Positions 1 to 8,824 of a stretch of DNA of 64,000 nt are shown here, piece by piece (within the stretch, counting starts at the first letter, position 1; each line of letters opens with the position of its first letter). The stretch covers positions 22,304 to 86,303 of the forward strand of contig NZ_BILZ01000024.1 of the NCBI RefSeq assembly GCF_004000825.1. Direction: 5' to 3'. The notes under the pieces are model-generated. The model made no database searches. It was not told the origin of the DNA and saw only the letters and a list, made by a program, of their open reading frames with translations. The position numbers were made by a program, and so were the translations under genes. The DNA is from Paenibacillus kobensis NBRC 15729. Its GTDB lineage: Bacteria > Bacillota > Bacilli > Paenibacillales > Paenibacillaceae.

Positions 1-2
1 TG

Positions 3-692
3 TACCACGAAGATTGTTATGCGAACCACAAGTTGTTCGAGCCGGGCTCTTGGCTGCATAAGCCGGTCCAAACCGTTATGCGCTACTGGAGCATGCTGGA
101 CGACCGTTCGAACGTGAAGGTGTTGGATTTGGGCAGCGGCGTTGGCCGTAACAGTATTCCGATTGCCCAATCGTTAATCGGACGCGGCGGGAAAGTCATC
201 TGCGTCGATCTGATCGATTCCGCTTTGCGAATGCTGGAACGGTATAGCGAGCAATATGGAGTGTCGGCATTGATCGAACCGGTGCAATCGGACATCGGCG
301 AGTATGCCATACATCCAGATTCATTCGATTATATGATTGCCGTCTCGACTCTTGAGCATATTGCTTCAGTCGAACAGTTAACCAAGACGTTGGATCGGAT
401 GAGGCAGGGGACCGTCCAGGGCGGGTTGAATGTTATCATTATCGGAACGAATGTGGAAGAGCGCGACATCGCCACCGGTGTGATCGAAGAAACGATGTTC
501 GAGATTAACCTGACGACGCCCGAGGCTTTTGCTCTCCTGAATGATACGTATAAGGGATGGACGGTGCTCAAGCAGCATGCCAAGCCGCTTTCTTTCTCGA
601 TCGCGAGAGGTCAACAACAACGCAGTCTGATGAGCGACTGTATCACTTACGTTGTGCAGCGAAGCGATCGGTCCGAGGAGGAGGACGCCTAA
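3..692 (+). CDS. Class I SAM-dependent methyltransferase (5' end cut by window)
   Basis: The frame is open to the left edge, so the gene starts at or before base 1 (the first two bases, TG, could be the end of an ATG just outside). The 229 visible residues form a Rossmann methyltransferase: the glycine-rich SAM loop VLDLGSGVGR lies at about residues 40-49, followed by the acidic motif ICVDLID and the later FDYMIAVSTLEHI strand. The substrate cannot be read; the fold suits a small-molecule or protein methyltransferase. It ends in TAATG, overlapping the start of the acetyltransferase by one base, so the two are probably translated together. Confidence 0.8.
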   Translation, partial: YHEDCYANHKLFEPGSWLHKPVQTVMRYWSMLDDRSNVKVLDLGSGVGRNSIPIAQSLIGRGGKVICVDLIDSALRMLERYSEQYGVSALIEPVQSDIGEYAIHPDSFDYMIAVSTLEHIASVEQLTKTLDRMRQGTVQGGLNVIIIGTNVEERDIATGVIEETMFEINLTTPEAFALLNDTYKGWTVLKQHAKPLSFSIARGQQQRSLMSDCITYVVQRSDRSEEEDA

Positions 693-1249
693 TGCCGCAT
701 CTGATCGGGGAAAATATTATTTTGCGCGAATACCGGCAAGAGGATTTGTCCTGCATGCGGGAATGGTGCAACAACTCGGCTATTACCTATTACTTATCCG
801 ATGCCTTCTTATATCCGCATATGCGAAACGGCACGGAAGCCTATTTGAACGCGCTGCTGGACGGATCTTCAGAGCAGAAAGGCTTTGTCATTGCGGACAG
901 GCTGACGGAGCAGTATATCGGCCAGATTGACCTGTTCGAACTCGATTGGAAGAACCGGTCGGCGGAGTTCGGCATGGTTATCGGGAATGCGCTGCTGCAC
1001 GGGCGCGGGATCGGGACGGAAGCGGTACGGCTGCTCCAGCAATTCGTCTTCATGGAATTGAATTTAAACCGGCTTCAACTTGAAGTATACGAATACAATA
1101 AGAAGGCGATTCGTTGTTACACGAAGTGCGGCTTCCGCGAAGAAGGCAGGTTAAGGGAAAGGCATTTCTCCCAAGGCAGATATTGCGATGTCGTCATCAT
1201 GGCCATATTGCGCGAGGCATATGTTGAGCGGCAGCTTACACACAAGTAA
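692..1249 (+). CDS. GNAT family N-acetyltransferase (RimJ/RimL-like)
   Basis: A 185-residue GNAT enzyme that would move an acetyl group from acetyl-CoA to an amine. The N-terminus has the RimJ/RimL layout (NIILREYRQEDL), and the pyrophosphate-binding loop HGRGIGTEA sits near residues 107-115, followed by NLNRLQLEVYEYNKKAIRCY, which is typical of the family. I chose ATG 692 because a strong GGAGGAGG ribosome site lies just upstream; a longer reading from 557 would run through the preceding gene. It overlaps the methyltransferase stop by one base. The substrate is unknown (ribosomal protein N-terminus or a small amine). Confidence 0.85.
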   Translation: MPHLIGENIILREYRQEDLSCMREWCNNSAITYYLSDAFLYPHMRNGTEAYLNALLDGSSEQKGFVIADRLTEQYIGQIDLFELDWKNRSAEFGMVIGNALLHGRGIGTEAVRLLQQFVFMELNLNRLQLEVYEYNKKAIRCYTKCGFREEGRLRERHFSQGRYCDVVIMAILREAYVERQLTHK

Positions 1250-1285
1250 TACCCATTCGGCAGCGCAACGAGGAGGCGGGCAGAC

Positions 1286-1870
1286 TTGGGCTCTAGAATT
1301 ATGCATTACTGTATTACGACAAGGCTTAACGAAGTGATGGGAATTGACGATCCGCAGTTTTGGCTCGGGGGCATCGCTCCCGACGTTCATAAGCACATGC
1401 AGGAACCCAAGGCGAAGTCCCATTTTGCAAGTTTCGATCCCCAGGGTCAAATCTTTACGAACTACGATGCCTTCGGGGCCAAATATTTCCGTGACCGGAT
1501 TCAACCCTTCCATCTTGGCTACTACTTCCACCTCATATCCGACCAGGTATGGCTCGAAGAGATCTACTTCCCGATCATCAAAAAGCTGCCTCAACCGCAG
1601 AAAAAGCAAGCGCAAGAAAGCTATTACCGCGACTTCTGGCGGTTGAACGGAAGGCTGATCGATCATTTCGGTTTAATGCTCATGCCATTAGAAGCGGAGC
1701 CCGTCGAAATCGACGAGATTAATTACCGTTACTTGCCTGCACTTATACAAGACTTGTCCAATGACTTCAAGAGCAAGGACGAACATAAGAACGAACCTCT
1801 GGAATTGCTGGAGTGGAACAAAGTGCTCGAAATTCTGGACCGGTCTGTCCAGGAATGTCTGAAGCGATAA
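1286..1870 (+). CDS. Zinc-dependent phospholipase C-like protein
   Basis: 194 residues resembling the Zn_dep_PLPC family, with the characteristic opening GSRIMHYCITTRLNEVMG, the FWLGGIAPDVHK segment and the HLGYYFHLISDQVW helix, whose His and Asp residues are those expected to bind zinc. There is no signal peptide, so it is probably cytoplasmic; bacterial members of this family are mostly uncharacterised hydrolases. The start is TTG at 1286, nine bases after AGGAGG (1271-1276); the first ATG (1301) is too far from the ribosome site. It is followed closely by a 55-residue gene and may share its transcript. Confidence 0.7.
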   Translation: MGSRIMHYCITTRLNEVMGIDDPQFWLGGIAPDVHKHMQEPKAKSHFASFDPQGQIFTNYDAFGAKYFRDRIQPFHLGYYFHLISDQVWLEEIYFPIIKKLPQPQKKQAQESYYRDFWRLNGRLIDHFGLMLMPLEAEPVEIDEINYRYLPALIQDLSNDFKSKDEHKNEPLELLEWNKVLEILDRSVQECLKR

Positions 1871-1883
1871 TGGAGGTGTGTCT

Positions 1884-2051
1884 ATGATTGGAATAAAGGA
1901 TGACATCAATTGCCGGATCAAATTGGCAGGTCCGGTCACCGGTTATGGCTTCCTGGGCCGCAGACGCAAGATCGAGCATATTCATCTGGCGCTTGACGAC
2001 GCGGAATCGTTCTTGTCGGCTTTGAATAGAGGGGAGCAAAGGCTAGTATGA
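1884..2051 (+). CDS. Small hypothetical protein, 55 aa
   Basis: A short gene with a good ribosome site (GGAGG about eight bases before ATG 1884) and an ATGA overlap with the next gene (stop TGA 2049-2051, next ATG 2048). The product is soluble and mixed in charge, with a basic centre (GRRRK) and an acidic LALDDAESFL stretch. I do not recognise the family. Tight coupling on both sides argues that it is really translated and belongs with the downstream membrane protein and flippase. Confidence 0.6.
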   Translation: MIGIKDDINCRIKLAGPVTGYGFLGRRRKIEHIHLALDDAESFLSALNRGEQRLV

Positions 2052-2395
2052 ATCCGTTGGAGAAGAAGCTCGTCAAAACGGGGATCTATACCTTCATTAT
2101 CGGCTTACTCATAGGATTGCTGCTCGTGAAGGATGAATACCGGACCGCGCATGACGTAGGCACCTACTTGACGGTGGGGAAGCCGTGGAAACAATATGTG
2201 CTGGAATTGCTCCGGTTCGCAGCGAAGATATCGCTTGTTTCTCTCGCCGTTATTACGGTTAAGCATTTCGTCGAACCGATGCAGCGGGACGATACTTTCT
2301 CCTTCTTTAAAGGCTTTGTACAAGCTTTTGTCGCCGTGTTGCTATTGATGGTTGCCGCGGTGCCCATTCTGATGTGGCTTACTGGCAGTTTCTGA
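2048..2395 (+). CDS. Small membrane protein upstream of amj
   Basis: 115 residues with three likely membrane spans: about residues 12-27 (IYTFIIGLLIGLLLVK), 56-71 and 92-110. It starts inside the stop of the previous 55-residue gene, with GAGGGGAG as ribosome site, and stops three bases before the ATG of the Amj flippase, so it is almost certainly co-translated with it. I do not recognise the family and propose no function beyond a membrane location; the position suggests a role linked to the flippase. Confidence 0.65.
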   Translation: MNPLEKKLVKTGIYTFIIGLLIGLLLVKDEYRTAHDVGTYLTVGKPWKQYVLELLRFAAKISLVSLAVITVKHFVEPMQRDDTFSFFKGFVQAFVAVLLLMVAAVPILMWLTGSF

Positions 2396-2398
2396 CGT

Positions 2399-3193
2399 AT
2401 GCTTAACAATTTAATTTTTGTATTCGTGCTGACGATGATTATCCATACGGCAGAGACGCTGTCTTACGCTGTCCGGTTCGCTGGTGTTCAGTTGAACAAG
2501 ATTGCCGTCGCTTTGTCGCTGACCGGCATTATCGTTCTCGTCTCCAGAACAGCGAATATGCTGCAAGGGCCGCTTACGGCGACGTTCGTCGATCATGCTA
2601 AGAAGCAGGCCGACTTTCCGCTGATGGACTATATGCGTGTTATCTTGTTCGCAGCATCGCTTGGAACCATTGTTGCCATTGGACTTTTCCCGTCTTTTGT
2701 CAGCCTGTTCAGCCGGATTATTGCGAAGCTGGAAGTGGCCGGTTCAATTCCGAAGCTTATTACAGGCGTTACGATCGGTCAATTGATCAACACAAAATAT
2801 TATTTGCGCAAGCCGGCTTTCTCGTTCTACTACTTCCGGTATCTCGGCATTCCGAAACGGTTAATTGTCATGAACGTGTTCGTAACAGCATTCTACACCG
2901 TAGGCGTCATGGCCTCGCTTTATTGTTCGTTCTTACTTCCGGATTACAGCACGACGGCATCTCAAGCATCCGGGATCATTAACGGCATCGCCACGATCAT
3001 GCTCACCATCTTCATCGACCCTCAACTTGGCCTTATTACCGATAAGGCTCTACACCACGAGCGATACCAAGCCCAATTAGGCAAAGTGTATATCGTCATG
3101 ATGACATCCCGTTTTTTGGGCACTTTGCTCGGTCAATTCATTATTATTCCGGCGGCGTATTTTATCGGCATGGTCATAAAGCTGATGTATTAA
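2399..3193 (+). CDS. amj: Lipid II flippase, Amj family
   Basis: 264 residues of a polytopic membrane protein matching the Amj (YdaH, formerly DUF2837) family, which in B. subtilis moves lipid II across the membrane for cell-wall synthesis as an alternative to MurJ. Typical features are the N-terminal IHTAETLSYAVRFAGV segment followed by LIVLVSRTAN-like and QGPLTATFVDHAK stretches. Length is close to the B. subtilis protein (about 270). It lies directly after two small coupled genes and has no clear ribosome site of its own, consistent with translational coupling. B. subtilis amj is controlled by an envelope-stress ECF sigma factor; I see no such promoter immediately upstream here. Confidence 0.85.
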   Translation: MLNNLIFVFVLTMIIHTAETLSYAVRFAGVQLNKIAVALSLTGIIVLVSRTANMLQGPLTATFVDHAKKQADFPLMDYMRVILFAASLGTIVAIGLFPSFVSLFSRIIAKLEVAGSIPKLITGVTIGQLINTKYYLRKPAFSFYYFRYLGIPKRLIVMNVFVTAFYTVGVMASLYCSFLLPDYSTTASQASGIINGIATIMLTIFIDPQLGLITDKALHHERYQAQLGKVYIVMMTSRFLGTLLGQFIIIPAAYFIGMVIKLMY

Positions 3194-3286
3194 GGAGTAA
3201 GCATTCAATAACGAACGAATCGTAACATTCAAAAAGCGGATGGTTTGCTGCACGCCACAATCCAATGAGCGAAAGGGTGTAGACCG

Positions 3287-3730
3287 ATGCTCAAGAAAGT
3301 GATTGAACTGTTTGCGGCCCCTGTCAGTCATACCATCTTGTCGCTCCTTTTTATGTATCATATTGGCACGGAAGCTATAGGGCCTTCCGTACTTGTCCTT
3401 TGGATCGTACTGTTATTAGTCGTCAATTGCCTCGTGTCGATGCTGACCGCGAAAGGCCGATGGTACGCATTTCTTGTTACTTTCGGCTTGTATATTCTCC
3501 TGCTCGCGGTGTTTACAGCGGTCCGGATGGCGGTCGTACATCAGCATGATCTGTCATCTGATTACTATGGAATCGGGATGGCACAGTTTTTTATCGGCTT
3601 GCCGGTCAGCCTCGGTACCGTTGTGCTCGGTTCGGCACAAGGGCAGTTGTTAAGCTATTTGCTCCAAGAGAGGATTACGCGATTGTTCGCCGTATTCAAC
3701 GGCAGCCCCAATCAACCTGTGGACAGATGA
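3287..3730 (+). CDS. Hypothetical integral membrane protein
   Basis: 147 residues with four or five hydrophobic spans (around residues 9-25, 32-52, 60-82, 98-118) and short loops. AAGGGTG precedes ATG 3287. I do not recognise a family. It stands alone between the flippase operon and a two-component system, 93 bases after the former and 121 before the latter. Confidence 0.6.
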   Translation: MLKKVIELFAAPVSHTILSLLFMYHIGTEAIGPSVLVLWIVLLLVVNCLVSMLTAKGRWYAFLVTFGLYILLLAVFTAVRMAVVHQHDLSSDYYGIGMAQFFIGLPVSLGTVVLGSAQGQLLSYLLQERITRLFAVFNGSPNQPVDR

Positions 3731-3851
3731 ACAGCGGGCTGAAAGACGATCATTCATAAAATAATACGATGATAGCGTATGAGAGTGCCATCGGACAGAT
3801 GGCTTGAAAGCATACAATGGATACAGCAGAATCTTGAAAGGAGGCGTAGGC

Positions 3852-5630
3852 GTGAGAAGGCGGCTGTCTATTCGTACGCATATCGGAATGAGCATAGCAG
3901 CCGTCATGCTTCTCATGCTGCTGTTGATCGGGTTTTTATCTTATTCGTATGTTTCAACTTTACTTACCAACAAATCACAGCGTTATGCCTACTCTATCGA
4001 GCAGCAATCGAGCGGCAGGCTGGAGACGTTAGTGAACGGGCTTGATGAATCGACTCTTCAAATTGCCATGGATTATGGGGTACAGAAGGTGCTTGAGCGA
4101 AGCCGCAGCGGACAGGAGATTCGTTCGGCAGACATTGGTCTCGCACAAGAGCCGGTCGCCCGGATGATGGGCAGACAAGAGGTGCGTCTAACGATAGGAG
4201 TATATGACAAGACCGGGACATTGCTGCCGCTGGATACGAATGATCCTTCTAATGAAGACTCGCTTCCTCGCGATTGGAAAGCGGCGGCAGACCGCCAATC
4301 CGGCCATTTAATCTGGCTTCATGCTGCGGATGAGCCCGTCGATGAGCGTTCACCTCTAATCGGCATCCGCCAAATCCGGCTTGAATCCGATCATTACCTT
4401 GGCGGCGGCTATATTCTCATACGCGTGCCAGCATCTGAATTCTATTACTTGAACGGGGCAGCGGCTGGCTTGGAAGGCAGTATGTTCTATTTGTTGAACG
4501 GGAATAGTTTAGTCGAAATTTATGAAAGCGGCGACGTCACGGATCGCCTGCCAGTTGAACGAGTCATCCGGTCAGATGAAAGCGCAACGGTCTGGAAGGG
4601 AGAAACCTATCGGCTTGTACATGGCTCGAAGGCGGCGAAAGGGTTATCGCTCGTTATGGTCGTGCCGAATCGAGCATTATCTCAGGGATTGGACGGTCTC
4701 GGCCGTCTTTTCGTTATTTTCGGAGCAGTCGGAACATTGCTGGTTGTCGCAGTTTCGTATTTGCTCTCCTCTTTGGTCACGAAGCCGATCCGCGGGTTAA
4801 GCCGGATGCTGCAAAGCAGCAGCGACGGAACGTTCAAGAGGAACACGCAAACCTACCGAAGCCGCGAGCTGCAGGAGTTGAATGCAAGCTACAACGAAAT
4901 GGCGGCGGGACTTAACAAGCTCATCGATGAGGGGTATAAACTGCAAATTGCGGGCATGCATGCAGAGATGAAGGCGCTGCAGGCTCGGATTCATCCGCAT
5001 TTTTTATATAACACGCTGGAAGCGTTCTACTGGTCGCTCTTTCGCAGAGGGGAAGCAGAGCTGGCCCGCAGCATCGTTAGCCTGTCCAATCTGTTCCGAT
5101 ATTCGATACGCCAGGACAAGCAGGACGGAATTGTGACAGTGACGCTCGCCGACGAACTGGACCATGTGCGGCATTATTTATCCTTGATGTCGATGAGAAT
5201 GGGCAACCGGTTATCATGGGAGATCAATGCCGAGCCTGGGCTGCTGAAGCAGGTCGTTCCGAAGTTGATCGTCCAGCCGCTTGTGGAGAATGCAATATTG
5301 CACGGCATAGAGCCTGCCATTGGACCAGGATATATCCGAATTGAAGCTAGGTACGCCACCTTAACGGAAGAGTCGTTCGAATTGAAAGTCTCTGACAGCG
5401 GAGCATCACTGCATGAGGAAGCGGCAGCCGAGTTGAATAGGAAGCTGCAGGGCGGAGCTATGCCAGAAGGCGGCCGTTCGGGCGTCGGTTTATATTATGT
5501 GAATCGGCTGATTCAACTCCAGTACGGCACGCACTTTGGACTAAATTTGAGAACAAGTGCGGAGCCACCTGAGACGATTGCGTTATTAAAGCTGCCGACT
5601 GTCGATCCGAAGGGAATGGAGCACGAATGA
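3852..5630 (+). CDS. YesM-type sensor histidine kinase
   Basis: 592 residues. A first membrane span (about 12-33), an extracytoplasmic sensor region, a second span (about 284-308), a HAMP linker, and a His_kinase core with HPHFLYNTLE at residues 381-390, where the His of PHFLYN is the expected phosphate acceptor. The ATPase part keeps the N box (VENAILHG) and a GVGLYYVN G box, but the usual D-box DxGxG reads SDSGASL, a slightly degenerate form. It senses an external signal and phosphorylates the response regulator encoded next, with which it overlaps by four bases (ATGA). GTG 3852 is chosen because AAAGGAGGCG lies just before it; an ATG at 3804 has no ribosome site. Confidence 0.9.
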   Translation: MRRRLSIRTHIGMSIAAVMLLMLLLIGFLSYSYVSTLLTNKSQRYAYSIEQQSSGRLETLVNGLDESTLQIAMDYGVQKVLERSRSGQEIRSADIGLAQEPVARMMGRQEVRLTIGVYDKTGTLLPLDTNDPSNEDSLPRDWKAAADRQSGHLIWLHAADEPVDERSPLIGIRQIRLESDHYLGGGYILIRVPASEFYYLNGAAAGLEGSMFYLLNGNSLVEIYESGDVTDRLPVERVIRSDESATVWKGETYRLVHGSKAAKGLSLVMVVPNRALSQGLDGLGRLFVIFGAVGTLLVVAVSYLLSSLVTKPIRGLSRMLQSSSDGTFKRNTQTYRSRELQELNASYNEMAAGLNKLIDEGYKLQIAGMHAEMKALQARIHPHFLYNTLEAFYWSLFRRGEAELARSIVSLSNLFRYSIRQDKQDGIVTVTLADELDHVRHYLSLMSMRMGNRLSWEINAEPGLLKQVVPKLIVQPLVENAILHGIEPAIGPGYIRIEARYATLTEESFELKVSDSGASLHEEAAAELNRKLQGGAMPEGGRSGVGLYYVNRLIQLQYGTHFGLNLRTSAEPPETIALLKLPTVDPKGMEHE

Positions 5631-6457
5631 GCAAGCCTGGAGCAGTCTGCCGAATACTGATCGCAGACGATGAAATGAATACTCGGGAAGGCATCCGATA
5701 TCTGTTAGAGCATCATTATGCGGGCAATTGGTCGATTACTACGGCGGAGCATGGTTTGGACGCATGGGAGAAGCTGCAATCGGCTGCATATGATCTGCTT
5801 ATTGCTGACATTCGTATGCCGGGCATGACGGGATTAGAGCTTGTCGGCAAGCTGATGGACTCGGAGCTGGACACGGCAGTTGTGCTGCTGAGCGGCTATG
5901 CAGAGTTCGAGTACGCTCAGCAAGGCTTGCAGTATGGCGTGGCCGATTATTTGCTCAAGCCGGCGGAGCCTGAGCGGTTGATCGAATCGATCGAGAAGGC
6001 GCTGGGAGCAAGGGCGCGCAGACGGCTGGAACGGCAAGCGTATGCGGTATGGACGATTGGCTTCGGCGAAGAAGAAGCGCAGGCGAGAAATGGTCATTCG
6101 AATATGCATCCGAGCATTGCGAAGGCGATTGGCTATATGCAGGAGCGGCTGAACGAACCTATGTCCATGAGAGAGGTTGCGCAATATGTTCATTTAAGTC
6201 CGAGCTACTTCAGCGCTTTGTTCAAGGATGTTACGGAACTGACGTTCAGCGATTATATGATTCGGCTGCGCCACCGAAGGGCGAAGGAGTTACTCGTCAA
6301 GTCGGAGCTGGACATATTGCAGATCGCGGACGAAATCGGATATCAATCGTCAAGCTACTTCATACGGGTATTCCGCGAGCTCGAAGGCGTGACGCCGGGT
6401 CAGTTCCGCGAGTCGATTCATCAACTGGCATCAGCAGCTACCATAAGAGATTGCTAG
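5627..6457 (+). CDS. YesN-type response regulator, AraC DNA-binding domain
   Basis: 276 residues. A receiver domain (about 8-130) with the acidic pair D14-D15, the phospho-acceptor D61 (LLIADIRMPG) and K111 in YLLKPAE, then an AraC/XylS double helix-turn-helix (about 163-268; MSMREVAQYVHLSPSYFSAL and LQIADEIGYQSSSYFIRVFR). It overlaps the kinase gene, so the two are a cognate pair. YesM/YesN systems usually control neighbouring carbohydrate-uptake genes, and the next gene is a solute-binding lipoprotein. It is shorter than many YesN proteins because the linker between the two domains is brief. Confidence 0.9.
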   Translation: MSKPGAVCRILIADDEMNTREGIRYLLEHHYAGNWSITTAEHGLDAWEKLQSAAYDLLIADIRMPGMTGLELVGKLMDSELDTAVVLLSGYAEFEYAQQGLQYGVADYLLKPAEPERLIESIEKALGARARRRLERQAYAVWTIGFGEEEAQARNGHSNMHPSIAKAIGYMQERLNEPMSMREVAQYVHLSPSYFSALFKDVTELTFSDYMIRLRHRRAKELLVKSELDILQIADEIGYQSSSYFIRVFRELEGVTPGQFRESIHQLASAATIRDC

Positions 6458-6550
6458 GATAGAGGATGATAGTGCCATCACCCGTCAGCCCAGCCGACTA
6501 TACTGGAACTGTCGACAATCTAATAGTTGGAGTTGAAAGGGGATCTGCAG

Positions 6551-7804
6551 ATGAGAAGGCTGGGCCTGCTCGCGCTCATAACAGCGGTATTGGTGCTAAC
6601 GACGGCATGCGGGAGCATGTTTCGTGCAGAGGATCCGTTAATGGCGAGCAATGTCAACGATGCCGATGCGGACAAGCTGGTGCTGAAAGTATGGAATTTC
6701 GGATATCCAGAGGACGAAGAAATGCGCAAAATCCATCAGGATATCGTCGATCAGTATAACAAGTCTCATTCGTATGTAAAGCTTGTATTCGAACATTACG
6801 ATCTTCAAGCCTATTATGCGAAGATCGATGTTGCTCTAGCAAGTAATGAGATGCCGGACATCTTCGTCATGCTGGATGAATGGTTTCCGCTGTCCCGTAA
6901 AATGTTGGATGCAAACGTGGTAGGCGATTTAACCGAATCGTTAAATGCGGATGCCGCGTTCAAAAGTACGATCATACCTGGGGCGCTCGAGGCATTCTCG
7001 TATAATGGTAAGCCGTACTCTATTCCAGTCTTTATGACCTGGGTGCAGGAACTGGGCTATAACCGGGAAATTCTAGATGATTATGGCATTGCACCGCCGA
7101 AGACTTGGGACGAGCTGCTGGCAGCGGTCGACAAGCTGTATGCCACCGGCGTGAAGCCAATCGAAGGCGAACGGGATTGGCTTTCTTATATTGCTCTGCG
7201 ATTAGGCGGTGACGAACGATACAAGAAGGTGTTTGCAGCCGGGGATATGTCGGATGAACTGTTTCAACAAGCGGCAGACTTGATGTACGAGCTGCGGGAG
7301 AAGCATCACGCATTCTCGAAGCGGGAGAACAATTATGCGTCAACGGGTTTATTCCTGCGCGGCGAGGCGGCGTTTACGATGGAGCGTGGTGTGAAAAATG
7401 ATCTATTTAATCAACCAGGCTCACGGATCGATGAGGTCGAATTCATTCCATTTCCGACGATAGAGGGAGGAGCAGGAAAGAGAGACACGTCGATAGGCGC
7501 TTGGGGCACCGGCTTCGCTATGTCGTCTGAAGCCGCGGCCACGCATCGGGCGGAAGCATATGAAGCGATGAAATATTTAGCTTCTTGGAAGACGCAAGAG
7601 CCGATCACTCGCATACGAGGCACCATTCCAGCATTTCGGGATTTCTCAGCTCCGGAGGGAGAAGACAAGCATGTGAAGATGTTGAAGAACCGTTATGCCC
7701 AGCAAGTGAACCGTCTTGTGCCCAACCTGGACGACATCATGAGGGATGGAGATTATGATCGGCTCATGAGTAATGCGGCGGCAAGGGCAAAAACGGAACG
7801 TTGA
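6551..7804 (+). CDS. Extracellular solute-binding lipoprotein (carbohydrate ABC type)
   Basis: 417 residues. The lipoprotein signal MRRLGLLALITAVLVLTTAC carries an LTTAC lipobox, so the mature protein is anchored by Cys20 outside the membrane. The rest matches family 1 solute-binding proteins (KVWNFGYPEDEEM, PDIFVMLDEWFPL, GYNREILDDYGIAPPKTWDE). ATG 6551 follows AAAGGGGA by about seven bases; the upstream TTG 6527 has no ribosome site. The preceding kinase/regulator pair probably controls it. No permease or ATPase gene follows: the next gene is on the other strand. It may serve another transporter or act as a ligand-binding partner of the kinase. Confidence 0.88.
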   Translation: MRRLGLLALITAVLVLTTACGSMFRAEDPLMASNVNDADADKLVLKVWNFGYPEDEEMRKIHQDIVDQYNKSHSYVKLVFEHYDLQAYYAKIDVALASNEMPDIFVMLDEWFPLSRKMLDANVVGDLTESLNADAAFKSTIIPGALEAFSYNGKPYSIPVFMTWVQELGYNREILDDYGIAPPKTWDELLAAVDKLYATGVKPIEGERDWLSYIALRLGGDERYKKVFAAGDMSDELFQQAADLMYELREKHHAFSKRENNYASTGLFLRGEAAFTMERGVKNDLFNQPGSRIDEVEFIPFPTIEGGAGKRDTSIGAWGTGFAMSSEAAATHRAEAYEAMKYLASWKTQEPITRIRGTIPAFRDFSAPEGEDKHVKMLKNRYAQQVNRLVPNLDDIMRDGDYDRLMSNAAARAKTER

Positions 7805-7822
7805 ACAAGGGGGATTTGTTCC
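7789..7822 (-). terminator. Probable terminator of the EamA gene
   Basis: Read on the minus strand, a hairpin with GAACAA/TTGTTC arms (7803-7808 and 7816-7821) and an outer GGAAC/GTTCC pair is followed by GTTTTTG. It lies just past the stop of the minus-strand exporter gene and inside the 3' end of the lipoprotein gene. There is no T run on the plus side. Confidence 0.45.
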
Positions 7823-7831
7823 CATCTAGAG

Positions 7832-8722
7832 CTAAATTTCAGCTGCTGCCGCCTTGCCGCTGCTTGCGCTTCGCGATTTGCGTCCTTGGCGGTTGACAAG
7901 GAATATGCCTGCGCAGATGAAAGCTCCGCCCACCGCCACATACAGATGCAACTGCTCGCCAAGCAGCATCCAACTGGTCAATACGCCGAAGAATGGCGCA
8001 AGGAATAAGAAGGAGCTCGTCTTCGCCGCGTCGCCATTTTGAAGTAAGTAATACCAGCCGGAGAACTGGACGATGGAACAGAAGAGTGCCAACAAAAGAA
8101 CGACGCTAATCGACGTACTGTTCCATTCAAACACCGGTTTTTCCGCCAATGCGCTAAGCAACAGCAGTCCGATCCCGCCGGCGAGCATCTGATAAGTCGT
8201 AAGTACCATCGTATCGAACGCCGCTCCCCACCGTTTAATAAGCAGAGTTGCTGCTGCGAAACAGAAAGCAGCTGCTAAGCAGATGAAAGTGCCTGGAGAC
8301 AGGTTGACATGGAATCCGAACGTAACGGCTACGCCGACGAAGCCTACAGCTACGCCAAGCCATTGTCCGACTCGATAGGACGCTTTAGTAAACAAACTGC
8401 CGAGCACGATGACAAGCAGCGGATTAACAAACGTAAGAATGGCCGATTCGCTCGACGTAATCCACCGCATGCTGAAGTAGCAGCAGCCCATGACGCCGGT
8501 CGACTGCAGTAAACCGATAACGGAAGCTTGCAGCCATTGGATGCCGCGGGGCTGTTGTCTGCGGGCGACAATTACAGCCATTATTCCCCCTGCAATTAAA
8601 TAGCGGATCGCCATCAGCAAGAAAGGCGGTGCATAGTCCAGTCCAATACGGCCGATTGGAAAGGCAATCCCCATTAGAAACGTAGTAAGCAGCAGCAGTG
8701 ACAGATATCTCATTGTGCTCAT
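7832..8722 (-). CDS. DMT-superfamily transporter (EamA)
   Basis: 296 residues with ten predicted membrane spans in two EamA repeats (roughly residues 5-140 and 150-285). Typical signatures are the N-terminal LMGIAFPIGRIGLDYAPPF and the second-repeat FLFLAPFFGVLTSWMLLGE. Members export metabolites or drugs across the cytoplasmic membrane; the substrate cannot be told from sequence. The start ATG at 8722 is preceded on the minus strand by GGGAGGG. It stands alone, convergent with the lipoprotein gene and divergent from hisA. The C-terminus is a basic and Ala-rich tail. Confidence 0.85.
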   Translation of the reverse strand: MSTMRYLSLLLLTTFLMGIAFPIGRIGLDYAPPFLLMAIRYLIAGGIMAVIVARRQQPRGIQWLQASVIGLLQSTGVMGCCYFSMRWITSSESAILTFVNPLLVIVLGSLFTKASYRVGQWLGVAVGFVGVAVTFGFHVNLSPGTFICLAAAFCFAAATLLIKRWGAAFDTMVLTTYQMLAGGIGLLLLSALAEKPVFEWNSTSISVVLLLALFCSIVQFSGWYYLLQNGDAAKTSSFLFLAPFFGVLTSWMLLGEQLHLYVAVGGAFICAGIFLVNRQGRKSRSASSGKAAAAEI

Positions 8723-8777
8723 GCGGTTATCCCTCCCGATTGTGAAGCATGCAAGTGTGATAGGTTTGCTCCTCGTA

Positions 8778-8807
8778 TTGTAAAGGACTTTAACCGCTCT
8801 GTATAAT
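8778..8807 (+). promoter_or_regulatory. Candidate sigma-A promoter of the hisA-like gene
   Basis: TTGTAA (8778-8783) and a perfect TATAAT (8802-8807) are separated by 18 bases. The expected start point, near 8814, lies 120 bases before the gene start and just before the dyad at 8825-8845. Confidence 0.45.
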
Positions 8808-8824
8808 GCTAACTATTAATGAAA

